A stretch of DNA of 64,000 nt from [Scytonema hofmanni] UTEX 2349 (GTDB lineage: Bacteria; Cyanobacteriota; Cyanobacteriia; Cyanobacteriales; Nostocaceae): positions 638,274 through 702,273 of the forward strand of contig NZ_KK073768.1 of NCBI RefSeq assembly GCF_000582685.1. Direction: 5' to 3'. Of the stretch, positions 1-8,154 are shown piece by piece. The position numbers and the translations under genes were made by a program. How positions within the stretch are numbered: the stretch's first letter is position 1; each line of letters opens with the position of its first letter. The notes under the pieces are model-generated. The model was not told the origin of the DNA. It was given only the letters and a program-made list of their open reading frames with translations, and ran no database searches.

Positions 1-525
1 GTTACAGATGGTTTACCAGCTTTAGCGTTAGCTGTGGAACCTCCAGAACCAGATGTAATGCAGCGTCCACCTTTTAATCCCCGCGAAAGTATTTTTGCTA
101 GGGGATTAGGTTCTTATATGATTCGCATTGGGATTATCTTTGCTATAATCTCAATTGCTTTGATGTGGTGGGCTTACCAGCATACCCATGCACCAGAGTA
201 TACAGGCGATCGCGATGCTTGGAAAACAATGGTGTTTACAACATTATGTATTGCTCAGATGGGTCATGCGATCGCGATTCGCTCTAACAATCAGCTGACG
301 ATAGAAATGAATCCGTTTTCTAATATCTTTGTATTGGGAGCGGTGGTTGTCACAACAATTTTGCAGTTGATGTTAGTATACGTCCCACCCCTGCGAGCTT
401 TCTTTGGTACTCACTATCTCAATTTACAAGAATTAGGGGTTTGCATCGGCTTTAGTGCTTTGATGTTTGTCTGGATTGAAGCAGAGAAAATTTTCTTCAG
501 ATTAATGGGTAAGAAAGTCGTTTAA
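1..525 (+). CDS. Cation-transporting P-type ATPase, C-terminal part (5' end outside window)
   Basis: The reading frame is open from base 1, so only about the last 174 residues are present. It starts with TDGLPALALAVEP, the segment that follows the hinge of type II P-type ATPases just before the last membrane helices. About four hydrophobic segments follow, including IRIGIIFAIISIALMWW and a segment ending LQLMLVYVPPL. The arrangement fits the cation-transporting ATPase C-terminal domain, which forms part of the ion channel in the plasma or thylakoid membrane. The phosphorylation Asp and nucleotide-binding domain lie upstream, so ion specificity (Ca2+, Na+ or other) cannot be judged. The next gene in the same direction is recF. 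Confidence 0.85.
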   Translation, partial: VTDGLPALALAVEPPEPDVMQRPPFNPRESIFARGLGSYMIRIGIIFAIISIALMWWAYQHTHAPEYTGDRDAWKTMVFTTLCIAQMGHAIAIRSNNQLTIEMNPFSNIFVLGAVVVTTILQLMLVYVPPLRAFFGTHYLNLQELGVCIGFSALMFVWIEAEKIFFRLMGKKVV

Positions 526-533
526 GGACAGTG

Positions 534-692
534 GGGGAGACAAGGAGACAAGGAGACAAGGGGGACAAGGGGGACAAGGGAGACAAGGAGACAAGGATTA
601 TTCAAAATTTAATACTCTCCCCCTGCTCCCCCTGCTCCCCCTGCTCCCCCTGCTCCCCCTGCTCCCCCTGCTCCCCCTGCTCCCCCATCCCC
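534..692 (+). repeat. Composite low-complexity repeat upstream of recF
   Basis: A purine-rich block of GGAGACAAG/GGGGACAAG units is followed by a short AT-rich linker and then a pyrimidine-rich block of CTCCCCCTG units ending 3 bases before the recF ATG. The same two-block layout lies inside the porin gene (9656-9845, other strand) and recJ (47929-48118, other strand), so this is one repeat family. Confidence 0.9.
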
Positions 693-695
693 CCT

Positions 696-1820
696 ATGTA
701 CCTCAAAACCATTCACCTCCGACAATTTCGCAACTATAAAGAGCAGCAGGTTGATTTTTCTGCTGCGAAAACTATTTTGGTGGGCAATAATGCTCAGGGA
801 AAGTCGAATTTGTTGGAAGGGGTGGAGTTGTTAGCGACATTGCGATCGCATAGAATGGCACGCGATCGCGATTTAATTCAAGATGGGGAAGTTGCATCTC
901 AAATTAATGCCACTTTACAACGACAAACTGGGATTAGCGATCTAACTTTAACTTTACGTCGCAATGGTCGCCGCACGGTTGCTCTGAATAGCGAAAATCT
1001 GCGGCGTCAGATGGATTTTCTCGGTGTGTTGAATGCGGTACAATTTTCTAGTTTAGATTTAGAATTGGTGCGGGGTGGTCCGGAAAATCGGCGAAACTGG
1101 TTAGATACGCTTTTAATTCAACTTGAACCGATTTACGCTCACATTTTGCAACAATATAATCAGGTATTGCGACAGCGTAATGCTTTTTTGAAACAACATC
1201 AAGACTCAGCAAACATTCAAGACTCAGAACTTGCCTTGTGGGATGCACAATTAGCTACCACGGGGACACGAGTAATTAGAAGACGCGATCGCGCTTTACA
1301 ACGATTAACACCCATTGCTCAAGCTTGGCACGCTAGCATTAGCGGTAGTACAGAAATTTTACAAATTAATTACGTTCCTAGTGTTCCTTTAGACCAAAAT
1401 CATCCCGAACAAATACAGCAAGCTTTTTTAGAAAAAATTCAGCTGCGAGCGATCGCTGAACTTCGTCAGGGTACAACCCTTGTCGGTCCCCACCGTGACG
1501 AATTAGAATTAATTATCAATCAAACACCCGCTCGTCAATACGGTTCTCAAGGTCAACAAAGAACGCTGGTACTAGCTTTAAAACTAGCTGAATTACAACT
1601 AATTGAAGAAGTCGTTGGAGAACCACCACTATTATTACTTGATGATGTTCTTGCCGAGCTAGATCCATCCAGACAAAATCAATTACTTGATGCTATTCAA
1701 GACCGTTTTCAGACTTTAATTACTACAACTCACCTCGGTTCTTTTGATTCTCAATGGTTAAATTCTTCGCAAATTCTTTTCGTTAAAGCAGGAGAAATAT
1801 CATCCACATCCGCTTTTTAG
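696..1820 (+). CDS. recF: DNA replication and repair protein RecF
   Basis: RecF is an SMC/ABC-like ATPase that loads RecA at single-strand gaps with RecO and RecR. The protein of 374 residues has a Walker A motif GNNAQGKSN (about 30-38), the PHRDELE segment, the ABC signature region SQGQQRT and a Walker B motif LLLLDDVLAELD near the C-terminus. I chose the ATG at 696 because the protein then begins MYLKTIHLRQFRNY, the usual RecF N-terminus. A frame open back to a GTG at 531 would add 55 residues made entirely of the low-complexity repeat. That repeat fills the usual RBS position, so translation initiation here may be unusual. Confidence 0.95.
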   Translation: MYLKTIHLRQFRNYKEQQVDFSAAKTILVGNNAQGKSNLLEGVELLATLRSHRMARDRDLIQDGEVASQINATLQRQTGISDLTLTLRRNGRRTVALNSENLRRQMDFLGVLNAVQFSSLDLELVRGGPENRRNWLDTLLIQLEPIYAHILQQYNQVLRQRNAFLKQHQDSANIQDSELALWDAQLATTGTRVIRRRDRALQRLTPIAQAWHASISGSTEILQINYVPSVPLDQNHPEQIQQAFLEKIQLRAIAELRQGTTLVGPHRDELELIINQTPARQYGSQGQQRTLVLALKLAELQLIEEVVGEPPLLLLDDVLAELDPSRQNQLLDAIQDRFQTLITTTHLGSFDSQWLNSSQILFVKAGEISSTSAF

Positions 1821-1846
1821 TCACTGAAAATAAAAAATATTCTTTC

Positions 1847-1902
1847 GTAGTAAGGGCTTCAGCCCTTATAATCAAAGTTATGAGCGGTAAACCGCTCACT
1901 AC
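1847..1902. repeat. Dispersed double-hairpin repeat (GTAGT...ACTAC family)
   Basis: Two small hairpins (AAGGGCTTCAGCCCTT and GAGCGGTAAACCGCTC) are enclosed by GTAGT and ACTAC ends. Related copies are at 7899-7945, inside a gene, and 49397-49442. Confidence 0.85.
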
Positions 1903-2032
1903 GAATACACAATACCCTAATCAGATATATTTTATGGAGTAACTTAGAAATTGCTGTAATCATATTGTATATTACAAGTAAAAAAATAATACTTATTGTT
2001 TATTTCAATTAAATTTACTGACGGTTCCCAAC

Positions 2033-2446
2033 ATGCCTAAAAGCAATTATTTTGTCGAAAAAAATGAAATTGCATCCTTAGGTGCATCATTGCGAAGAAT
2101 TGAGCAAAAGATACTTAAACATAGTAAAAAAGGAGATGTTAGCAGGGTTTGGTTCCAAGGAGAAGAACCCTATTTTGATATTTTTTTTGAATTGAAAAAC
2201 GATGAAATAGCTTGGTTTCAATTTACTTTACGCGGTAGATCGCTTTCTTGGGATAGCAAAACATCAGGCTGGGAAACAGGCAATACCAATGAATTAAAAA
2301 TAGATGATGTGAGTTTTTATGCAGCTAGTAAAACAATTGAAAATGATACTAAAATCGACGGTGAGTTGATAAATTTAGTCAAGTCAATTCTGGAAACTAG
2401 AGCAGAAGAAACTATTTTTGCTAAAGCACTTGCGTTGTTTAATTAA
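2033..2446 (+). CDS. Hypothetical protein
   Basis: A 137-residue soluble protein, not recognised. It is polar, has no signal peptide or membrane segment, and contains a central aromatic stretch (WFQGEEPYFDIFFEL and WFQFTLRGRSLSW) that suggests a beta-rich core followed by helices. The ATG follows a short AT-rich leader. It stands alone between recF and an oppositely oriented mgtC-like gene. Normal codon use and a single clean frame argue for a real gene, but nothing in the context gives a function. Confidence 0.6.
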   Translation: MPKSNYFVEKNEIASLGASLRRIEQKILKHSKKGDVSRVWFQGEEPYFDIFFELKNDEIAWFQFTLRGRSLSWDSKTSGWETGNTNELKIDDVSFYAASKTIENDTKIDGELINLVKSILETRAEETIFAKALALFN

Positions 2447-2471
2447 GACTTAGTACAGCTTTGGGTAAAAT

Positions 2472-2550
2472 CGTAGCGTTTTTTTAACGCAGAGGGACGC
2501 TGAGGAAAGCGCAGAGGTACGCAGAGTTTTTTTCTCTAGGATTCGCTACG
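2472..2550. repeat. Dispersed repeat with ACGCAGAGG units
   Basis: The segment contains ACGCAGAGGGACGC, AAGCGCAGAGGTACGCAGAG and flanking CGTAGCG/CGCTACG arms, a dispersed intergenic type common in Nostocales. The right part (GCTACGAACTTGTGCAA) recurs at about 39757. Confidence 0.6.
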
Positions 2551-2584
2551 AACTTGTGCAATGTTGTACTTGGGTGGTATAAAG

Positions 2585-3139
2585 TTATTTATTATCTTGA
2601 TTTGTGTCTGTACGCTCATTTTCCTCAATTGGCGGAATTCCCAACTTATAAATATCTTCCTTTTGATGCTTGACTTTTAAGTAATAACCTTTTTCTAACC
2701 TTTTAAAAAGGTTGAGAACCAAAAAAGTCAGTACAACAGCAATTAATCCTAACTGCCAGAAACCACAGCCAGCGACAATTCCCAAAGCAGCGGAAACCCA
2801 AATAGCTGCTGCTGATGTCAATCCGTGAACTTCAGAATGCTGTGATTTTTGGGAAGATTCACGTAAAATTTCCCCTGCACCAAGAAATCCAACACCAGCT
2901 GTAATTCCTTGAATGATGCGACTAAGAGAATTATTATCTGGTTGAGTGGTATTTGTGAGCAGAGGTATGAGAGTAAATACCGCTGAACCAAAACATACCA
3001 ACATATGAGTTCTTAAACCAGCGGGTTTGTGCTTGAGTTGCCGTTCTAAGCCGATAATTGCCCCAAAAAGCAAAGCGAGGCATAGCCGGAAAGTGATATT
3101 TAGCCAATCATTGGGCAAAAGGTAGTAAGTGCTTAACAA
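2585..3139 (-). CDS. MgtC/SapB family membrane protein
   Basis: The 184-residue protein carries the family signature in its first third: GAIIGLERQ, then KPAGLRTHMLVCFGSAVFTL, then GVGFLGAGEILRE. It has four to five hydrophobic helices and a short charged C-terminal tail. MgtC/SapB proteins sit in the inner membrane. Pathogen members help with growth at low magnesium and modulate F-ATPase, while the role of cyanobacterial members is not established. The ATG at 3139 gives a normal N-terminus. It appears monocistronic and faces away from the PEP-synthase-like gene. Confidence 0.88.
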   Translation of the reverse strand: MLSTYYLLPNDWLNITFRLCLALLFGAIIGLERQLKHKPAGLRTHMLVCFGSAVFTLIPLLTNTTQPDNNSLSRIIQGITAGVGFLGAGEILRESSQKSQHSEVHGLTSAAAIWVSAALGIVAGCGFWQLGLIAVVLTFLVLNLFKRLEKGYYLKVKHQKEDIYKLGIPPIEENERTDTNQDNK

Positions 3140-3339
3140 TGCTTATATTTTTAGAGAAAAAATAATCTTATATTCTACTTTAATTATTAATATACTCCCA
3201 TGTGCAACTATATAAATTAACTAAACCCCTTTTGCCACGGGTACAGGAGGGTTAACGAAGGTAATGAGTAGATGAAATCTGACAAACTACCAGGAGATAA
3301 TGCCCGTAGTTACATGACAACTGACAATTAACAATTTGA

Positions 3340-5691
3340 GTGGATAAACTCTACTGGCTTGACCAAATTAAACTGCAAGACCGCGCCAAACTTGGTGACA
3401 AAGCGTTTCACTTGGGCAGAATTATGCAGCGTGGCTACCCGGTGAAGCCTGGTTTTATAGTGGGTGCGGAAATTTTGCGGCAATTTCTGGAAACTCTTAA
3501 TAGTTCAGAGGCATTAGTTGCCGATTTGCCTTATTCTTCGTTACACCTAGATGTGAATAATTGGCGTCAATTACAACAGGTGGCTGGTCATTTACATCAG
3601 GAAATTATCGCGGCGACTGTACCATCAAAGTGGGTGAATAAAATTCTTGAAGCAGCTAAGGAATGGAAAACTGCGTGTTTAATTTTTCGACCTACTTTGG
3701 CGATACCGACTGCAACGCATGGAGTCGGGAATATATCTGGGTTGCTGGAGTCGCAAATTTGCCGTTGTGAATATGAAGCGATCGCTTTGGCATTAAAATA
3801 CACTTGGAGCCAATTATTTCGTGCCAAAAGTTTACTATATTGGCAACGTCTAGGAATTGACCTGCGACAAATTAATTTAGCAGTTTTAGTGCAAGGAATT
3901 GAAAATGCACTCGCTAGCGGTTTACTCAATTCCAACTCTTCTGGATGGGATATTGAAGCAACCTGGGGATTGGGAATGTCACTGCAACACGGCGAAGTTC
4001 AACCCGATGTTTACTACATTCAACGGGAAACCGGCGTTGTCAGAGAACGACAACTGGGCAATAAAATGCTTGCTTATCGTCTTAATGCACCTACAGATTC
4101 TTTGGCGCTAGATAATACTTGTTTGGTGGCACATTTGCTTGAGTTATCTCAACAAAAACAGTACGCTTTACAAGAAGAATATTTGCAACAATTAATTCAA
4201 CTGGCGAATCTACTTGAAAATGATCTCGGTACAAATTATACCGTTGAGTGGACTATCTCTGAGGAATTTCCGGCTCCAAAGCTTTATCTGATAAAAGTTA
4301 CCGCTCCCCAATTTGCGGTTTCCAACACACACTTTCTCAAGGGAATAGGAGCAGGGACGGGTCGGGTGACAGCGACAGCTTATGTAGTAAATTCACTTTT
4401 ATCATCAGAACAACTACCTAAAGGAGTTATTTTAGTTGCACGAGCGATCGCTCCCGATTGGCTACCGTTATTGCAGCAAGTTGTCGGTATCATCACAGAA
4501 AAAGGAGGATTGACCAGCCATGCGGCAATTCTTGCTAGAGAGTTGGGTATCCCAGCTGTAGTGAGTGCAAAAGATGCCACCACTTTAATTCAAACAGGCG
4601 ATCGCCTACTTTTGGATGGTGACAGGGGAGAAGTTTATCGTGTAAGAAAAGATGATACGGAAAGTCAGGAAGTTCCCCTCATTACCCAAGTTACAGGATA
4701 CCACAAAGGGCAACAGTCTCAACTGGGCAACTTGAAAACGGAACCTTTAGTCTCTGATTCACCTATTTTTTTGTCAGCGCACCTACCCATGATTGCTACA
4801 CAGTTGCTGGTTAATTTAAGTCAGCCCAGCCTGATAGAACAGGTGCAAAATTTGCCTCTAGATGGGGTAGGATTGTTACGCTCAGAATTGATGGTATTAA
4901 CAATACTTGAAGGACAACATCCGAGTAGTTGGCTTTCTAGCGGACGTAAGGCACAATTATTAGAGCTATGGTCTGAGCAAATGATGCAGTTTGTTCGTGC
5001 GTTTGCACCACGACCAGTTTTTTATCGCTCTTTAGATTGGCGATCGCACGAATTGACATCATTTAGTTCTAATGTACCATCTTCGCAACAGTCGATGTTA
5101 GGTGAGCGTGGCACTTTTGCTTATTTGCAAAATTCCGCAGTTTTTGAGTTGGAACTTGAAGCAATAGCGGCAATACAGCAAGCAGACTACAACAATATCC
5201 ATTTAATATTGCCTTTTGTTCGCACTGTGGAAGAGTTTTCTTTTTGTCGTCAAAAAGTTGAGTCAGCAGGGTTAACTCAAAAGCCACAATTTCAACTTTG
5301 GATTATGGCAGAAGTGCCAAGTGTGCTATTTTTATTACCAGAATATGTCAAAGCAGGTGTACAAGGAATTTCTATTGGTACAAATGACCTAACTCAACTA
5401 CTATTAGGAGTAGATCGAGAACAAGGAGAGTTAGCGTCTTCATTTGATGAACGACATCCAGCAGTGATGAGAGCTGTAGCTCAACTAATTTCAATGGCAA
5501 AATCTGCCGGGATTCCTTGCTCAATTTGCGGACAAGCACCAGCGCTGTATCCAGAAATTATTGATAAGTTGGTCGAATGGGGGATTACGTCTATATCTGT
5601 GGAACCAGAAGCGGTAGAACGAACATATAAAGCGATCGCTCGTGCCGAACAAAAGATAATTTTAGAAGCAGCACGGCAAAAACTTTATTAA
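3340..5691 (+). CDS. PEP-synthase-like enzyme (divergent nucleotide-binding domain)
   Basis: This 783-residue protein has the three-part architecture of phosphoenolpyruvate synthase/PPDK enzymes. The N-terminal ATP-grasp region starts GDKAFHLG...VKPGF. The swivelling domain has the phosphorylatable His in GGLTSHAAILARELG (about His394). The C-terminal barrel has the EVPS, GTNDLTQ and CGQAP motifs, with the catalytic Cys near 730. The ATP-grasp domain is divergent: the usual RSSATAED-type segment reads FRPTLAIPTATHG, so true pyruvate-to-PEP activity is uncertain. The GTG at 3340 is chosen because it yields the conserved N-terminus. It is convergent with the DUF1361 gene. Confidence 0.8.
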   Translation: MDKLYWLDQIKLQDRAKLGDKAFHLGRIMQRGYPVKPGFIVGAEILRQFLETLNSSEALVADLPYSSLHLDVNNWRQLQQVAGHLHQEIIAATVPSKWVNKILEAAKEWKTACLIFRPTLAIPTATHGVGNISGLLESQICRCEYEAIALALKYTWSQLFRAKSLLYWQRLGIDLRQINLAVLVQGIENALASGLLNSNSSGWDIEATWGLGMSLQHGEVQPDVYYIQRETGVVRERQLGNKMLAYRLNAPTDSLALDNTCLVAHLLELSQQKQYALQEEYLQQLIQLANLLENDLGTNYTVEWTISEEFPAPKLYLIKVTAPQFAVSNTHFLKGIGAGTGRVTATAYVVNSLLSSEQLPKGVILVARAIAPDWLPLLQQVVGIITEKGGLTSHAAILARELGIPAVVSAKDATTLIQTGDRLLLDGDRGEVYRVRKDDTESQEVPLITQVTGYHKGQQSQLGNLKTEPLVSDSPIFLSAHLPMIATQLLVNLSQPSLIEQVQNLPLDGVGLLRSELMVLTILEGQHPSSWLSSGRKAQLLELWSEQMMQFVRAFAPRPVFYRSLDWRSHELTSFSSNVPSSQQSMLGERGTFAYLQNSAVFELELEAIAAIQQADYNNIHLILPFVRTVEEFSFCRQKVESAGLTQKPQFQLWIMAEVPSVLFLLPEYVKAGVQGISIGTNDLTQLLLGVDREQGELASSFDERHPAVMRAVAQLISMAKSAGIPCSICGQAPALYPEIIDKLVEWGITSISVEPEAVERTYKAIARAEQKIILEAARQKLY

Positions 5692-5708
5692 TTAGGAAAA
5701 TTGCCGCT

Positions 5709-6389
5709 CTAGATGTGTTCTGCTGCATCTTTATTTTGAGATGATCGTGACTTCATGTCTACCTTATTCTGCGGTTGCTTAAGAAAACTCAAAATCACTT
5801 TTTTCATCAGCCAGTGTAAGGCTGTTAGTACAACAAAAGTGATGGCGATAATAACCAAAGGCTGTTTACCAAGAATTTCTTCTACGCCTTTGGTGATTAT
5901 GGCATCAGGTTGCGTAATAAAATCCCAACTATTGAAACGCAAAAATCGTCCCCAATAAATACCAACGGCATTCAAAGCATGGGTAATTAACTCAACACCC
6001 AAAATCCACTGGCTTTTGCCAATGCGGTGTAAGTAGTAACCCCAATTAATTAAAGATATTACATAAGCCCCAAATCCAGATAAAATCACCACCAAATACA
6101 CTGGAATTATGATTAAAGTAATCATCCATATCGATGGAACTCTACGGATATCATCTATTAGGTGAATGACATCAGTTAATAAATAAGGTGCATTCGGTAA
6201 AAAAGCGAAGAACACCAGGAAGCCAAACCACCAAACCCAAGAACGTCCGCGACGAGTGCGAAACAACCAAACACTCAAAGCCAAAGGTATAAAAGCCAGA
6301 AATAAGTTCCAAGTCATCCAGCCCACATTTCTTTGCAAGACTTGCATGACTATGGGTAGTAATTCAGAAAGACGTTCTTTCATATGCAT
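5709..6389 (-). CDS. DUF1361 domain membrane protein
   Basis: A 226-residue protein with about five membrane helices. It matches the DUF1361 pattern by the segment WNLFLAFIPLALS, a basic loop RTRRGRSW and FLPNAPYLLTDVIHL. The family is widespread in bacteria with unknown function. The C-terminus is a charged, Ser/Gln-rich cytoplasmic tail. The start may be the ATG at 6389 or one two codons later. Its 3' end lies 17 bases from the end of the PEP-synthase-like gene, so the two are convergent. Confidence 0.82.
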   Translation of the reverse strand: MHMKERLSELLPIVMQVLQRNVGWMTWNLFLAFIPLALSVWLFRTRRGRSWVWWFGFLVFFAFLPNAPYLLTDVIHLIDDIRRVPSIWMITLIIIPVYLVVILSGFGAYVISLINWGYYLHRIGKSQWILGVELITHALNAVGIYWGRFLRFNSWDFITQPDAIITKGVEEILGKQPLVIIAITFVVLTALHWLMKKVILSFLKQPQNKVDMKSRSSQNKDAAEHI

Positions 6390-6513
6390 TTCCCAAAAAA
6401 GGTCTGATTGACACTATTTTAAGGGGTGCAATTAGCTGGTGTGTTATTTTTCTTGCCAAATTGGGGAAAGGAGCTTTTTTAAGAGGGGAAGGGGGAAGAA
6501 AAACAAGAAAAGA

Positions 6514-6543
6514 GGTAAAGACGTTCCACTGGAAAGTCTCTAC
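6514..6543. repeat. Palindrome of the GTAGAGACGTTCC family
   Basis: Reads GTAAAGACGTTCC, a short loop, then a near-complement ending GTCTCTAC. Close relatives are at 11001-11029 and 60309-60337, and a variant family (AGACGTAGCA) is at 6637-6665 and 38990-39016. Confidence 0.8.
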
Positions 6544-6546
6544 AAG

Positions 6547-6665
6547 GGTTTCGGGTAACGCATAATTAATTTATGGAGATGTCTAATGCCCAATATACAT
6601 CTGGTAAAAATTAAATATGCGTTATCCCGAACCCCTGTAGAGACGTAGCACTGCTACGTCTCTAC
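6547..6665. repeat. MITE-like inverted-repeat element
   Basis: GGTTTCGGGTAACGCATA at the left pairs imperfectly with TATGCGTTATCCCGAACC about 70 bases later, and a perfect 29-base palindrome follows at 6637-6665. The right portion (ACATCTGGTA...ATGCGTT...CTACGTCTCTAC) is repeated at 16631-16712, so this is a dispersed non-coding element. Confidence 0.75.
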
Positions 6666-6697
6666 ATTTTCATGCCTATGTCTAATGCCCAATTTCC

Positions 6698-8002
6698 CTA
6701 ACGCAGCAGCACTCGACTGCGCGGACCAATAGTTTGCTTGGATGCAGATGGTTTTGTCGGGCAATTTATATCTTTGCGCGAGCAAATATTTGAGGCAATA
6801 CTTAAAGGATTTCGTGCCGAAGAATTACCGTTACTAAATTCTACATTGGGTTCAGCAGAGGGTGAGGGAGAATTTGATTCTGTTGCGATCGCGCTTTGTA
6901 TGGGTGACATAATCTCACTATCAATACTACCACCATCAATGGATGTACCACCAACATCAATGGATGTACCACCAACATCAATCGGTGTACTACCAACATC
7001 AATCGGTGTACTACCAACATCAATGGATGTACTACCAACATCAATCGGTGTACTACCAACATCAATGGATGTACTACCAACATCAATGGATGTACTACCA
7101 ACATCAATGGATGTACTACCACCAGCGATCGGTATACCACCACCAGCGATCGGTATACCACCAACATCAATCGGTGTAACACCACCAGCGATCGGTGTAC
7201 CACCACCAGCATCACTACGGGGAGTGATGGGAGTTGTACCTGCGGGAATAGTGATAAATAACTTTACCAGAGGTGCATTAGTCATTTTCAACGAGCTGAT
7301 GGTTGGTTTACCTGGTATATCCGACTTGAAGTCAAACACTGTAGGGGTAGCACTACCATTGCGATCGCTATATCGCGGTCCTTGTCCAGTGACTTTAAAA
7401 GTACCTTGATACCGCTGTCCCGTTTTTGGATCGGTGACAATGCCTGTGTAGAGCGCTTTTTTTAACCCAAACTCATCTTGAACTACAGCTTCAAATTTGG
7501 TTCCGGGCAATTTTCCTTGATAATTATAGGGTGTCAAACTACCGCTTGAAAGTGCTGGTGAAGTCAGTAAGCCATCAAATGAGACAACCGGAAGTCCCTT
7601 AAAGTCAACGAAGTAATGCAGACTGCCATCGGCACGAGTTTGTACCTTTACATAGTTAGACGTATACAAAGGTACACCTTGGCGAGAATAAGTACCCTTG
7701 GAATTTGTATCTACACGAGTAATCACCCGATTGAAGTTAGGATTAAATTTGGGAAGTTGGATAGTACCTGATAAAGCCCCAGTAGTTTGAATTGTGATTT
7801 GAGCGGAAGCAGATTCTGCCCCGAAACCGATAATGGCTGCGGCTATACTGCTAGTAATAACTAGTAGTCCACTAAAGGAATTTTGATAGGTGAATAATGT
7901 AGTAAGGACTTTAGTCCTTGATTTGAGCGCTGAAGCGCTCACTACGAAACTCTTAATTTGGGAGTTGGATTTGGTTTTAATTGCTGACGATTTTAATTGC
8001 AT
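6698..8002 (-). CDS. Secreted repeat protein with seven-residue tract
   Basis: This 434-residue protein has a long basic N-terminus and a hydrophobic signal-like segment (about 44-62, FSGLLVITSSIAAAIIGFG) followed by a likely cleavage site ESASAQ. A predicted beta-rich domain follows (about 68-255, including KLPGTKFEAVVQDEFG and GTFKVTGQGPRY). A tract of (G-S-T-S/P-I-D-V) heptads or variants runs over about 265-350, then a Ser/Pro/Asn-rich tail. Function is not recognised; an exported envelope or surface protein is inferred. A dispersed palindromic repeat encodes residues 20-35 at the N-terminus. The opposite strand is also open across the heptads, which is a by-product of the 21-base repeat. 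Confidence 0.75.
   Translation of the reverse strand: MQLKSSAIKTKSNSQIKSFVVSASALKSRTKVLTTLFTYQNSFSGLLVITSSIAAAIIGFGAESASAQITIQTTGALSGTIQLPKFNPNFNRVITRVDTNSKGTYSRQGVPLYTSNYVKVQTRADGSLHYFVDFKGLPVVSFDGLLTSPALSSGSLTPYNYQGKLPGTKFEAVVQDEFGLKKALYTGIVTDPKTGQRYQGTFKVTGQGPRYSDRNGSATPTVFDFKSDIPGKPTISSLKMTNAPLVKLFITIPAGTTPITPRSDAGGGTPIAGGVTPIDVGGIPIAGGGIPIAGGSTSIDVGSTSIDVGSTSIDVGSTPIDVGSTSIDVGSTPIDVGSTPIDVGGTSIDVGGTSIDGGSIDSEIMSPIQSAIATESNSPSPSAEPNVEFSNGNSSARNPLSIASNICSRKDINCPTKPSASKQTIGPRSRVLLR
6932..7205. repeat. 21-base tandem repeat coding for heptads
   Basis: Thirteen or so units of ACCAACATCAATSGNTGTACT or ACCACCAGCGATCGGTRTACC lie inside the secreted-protein gene. All changes preserve the reading frame. 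Confidence 0.9.
7899..7945. repeat. Dispersed GTAGT...ACTAC repeat inside a coding region
   Basis: Two hairpins (AAGGACTTTAGTCCTT and GAGCGCTGAAGCGCTC) are bounded by GTAGT and ACTAC, as at 1847-1902. It lies in frame in the N-terminal region of the secreted protein. Confidence 0.85.
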
Positions 8003-8154
8003 TGAAAACTTCCTTGATTAATATGAAAAAAAAAATCACGCATGTTTTTATAGCAGGGGAATATCTGCTGGAAATTACGCGCGTGAAAATGAAACTGAAC
8101 TATCTACAACCGTATGCAATTAGTGCATTTATTTACATTTACATCCGTAGAAAA

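Larger units (their letters stand above)
6390..6697. other. Intergenic region filled by repeats
   Basis: No gene is supported here. The region holds a palindrome (6514-6543), a longer inverted-repeat element (6547-6665) and copies of the phrase ATGTCTAATGCCCAAT. It separates a DUF1361 gene and a secreted-protein gene that are both on the minus strand. Confidence 0.7.

Noticed and set aside
531..695. GTG start for recF with a 55-residue extension
   Set aside because: The extension is entirely the composite repeat and the conserved RecF N-terminus begins at the ATG at 696.
6841..7409. Plus-strand and second minus-strand open frames across the heptad tract
   Set aside because: They follow from the 21-base period; the secreted-protein frame has the signal peptide and conserved body.
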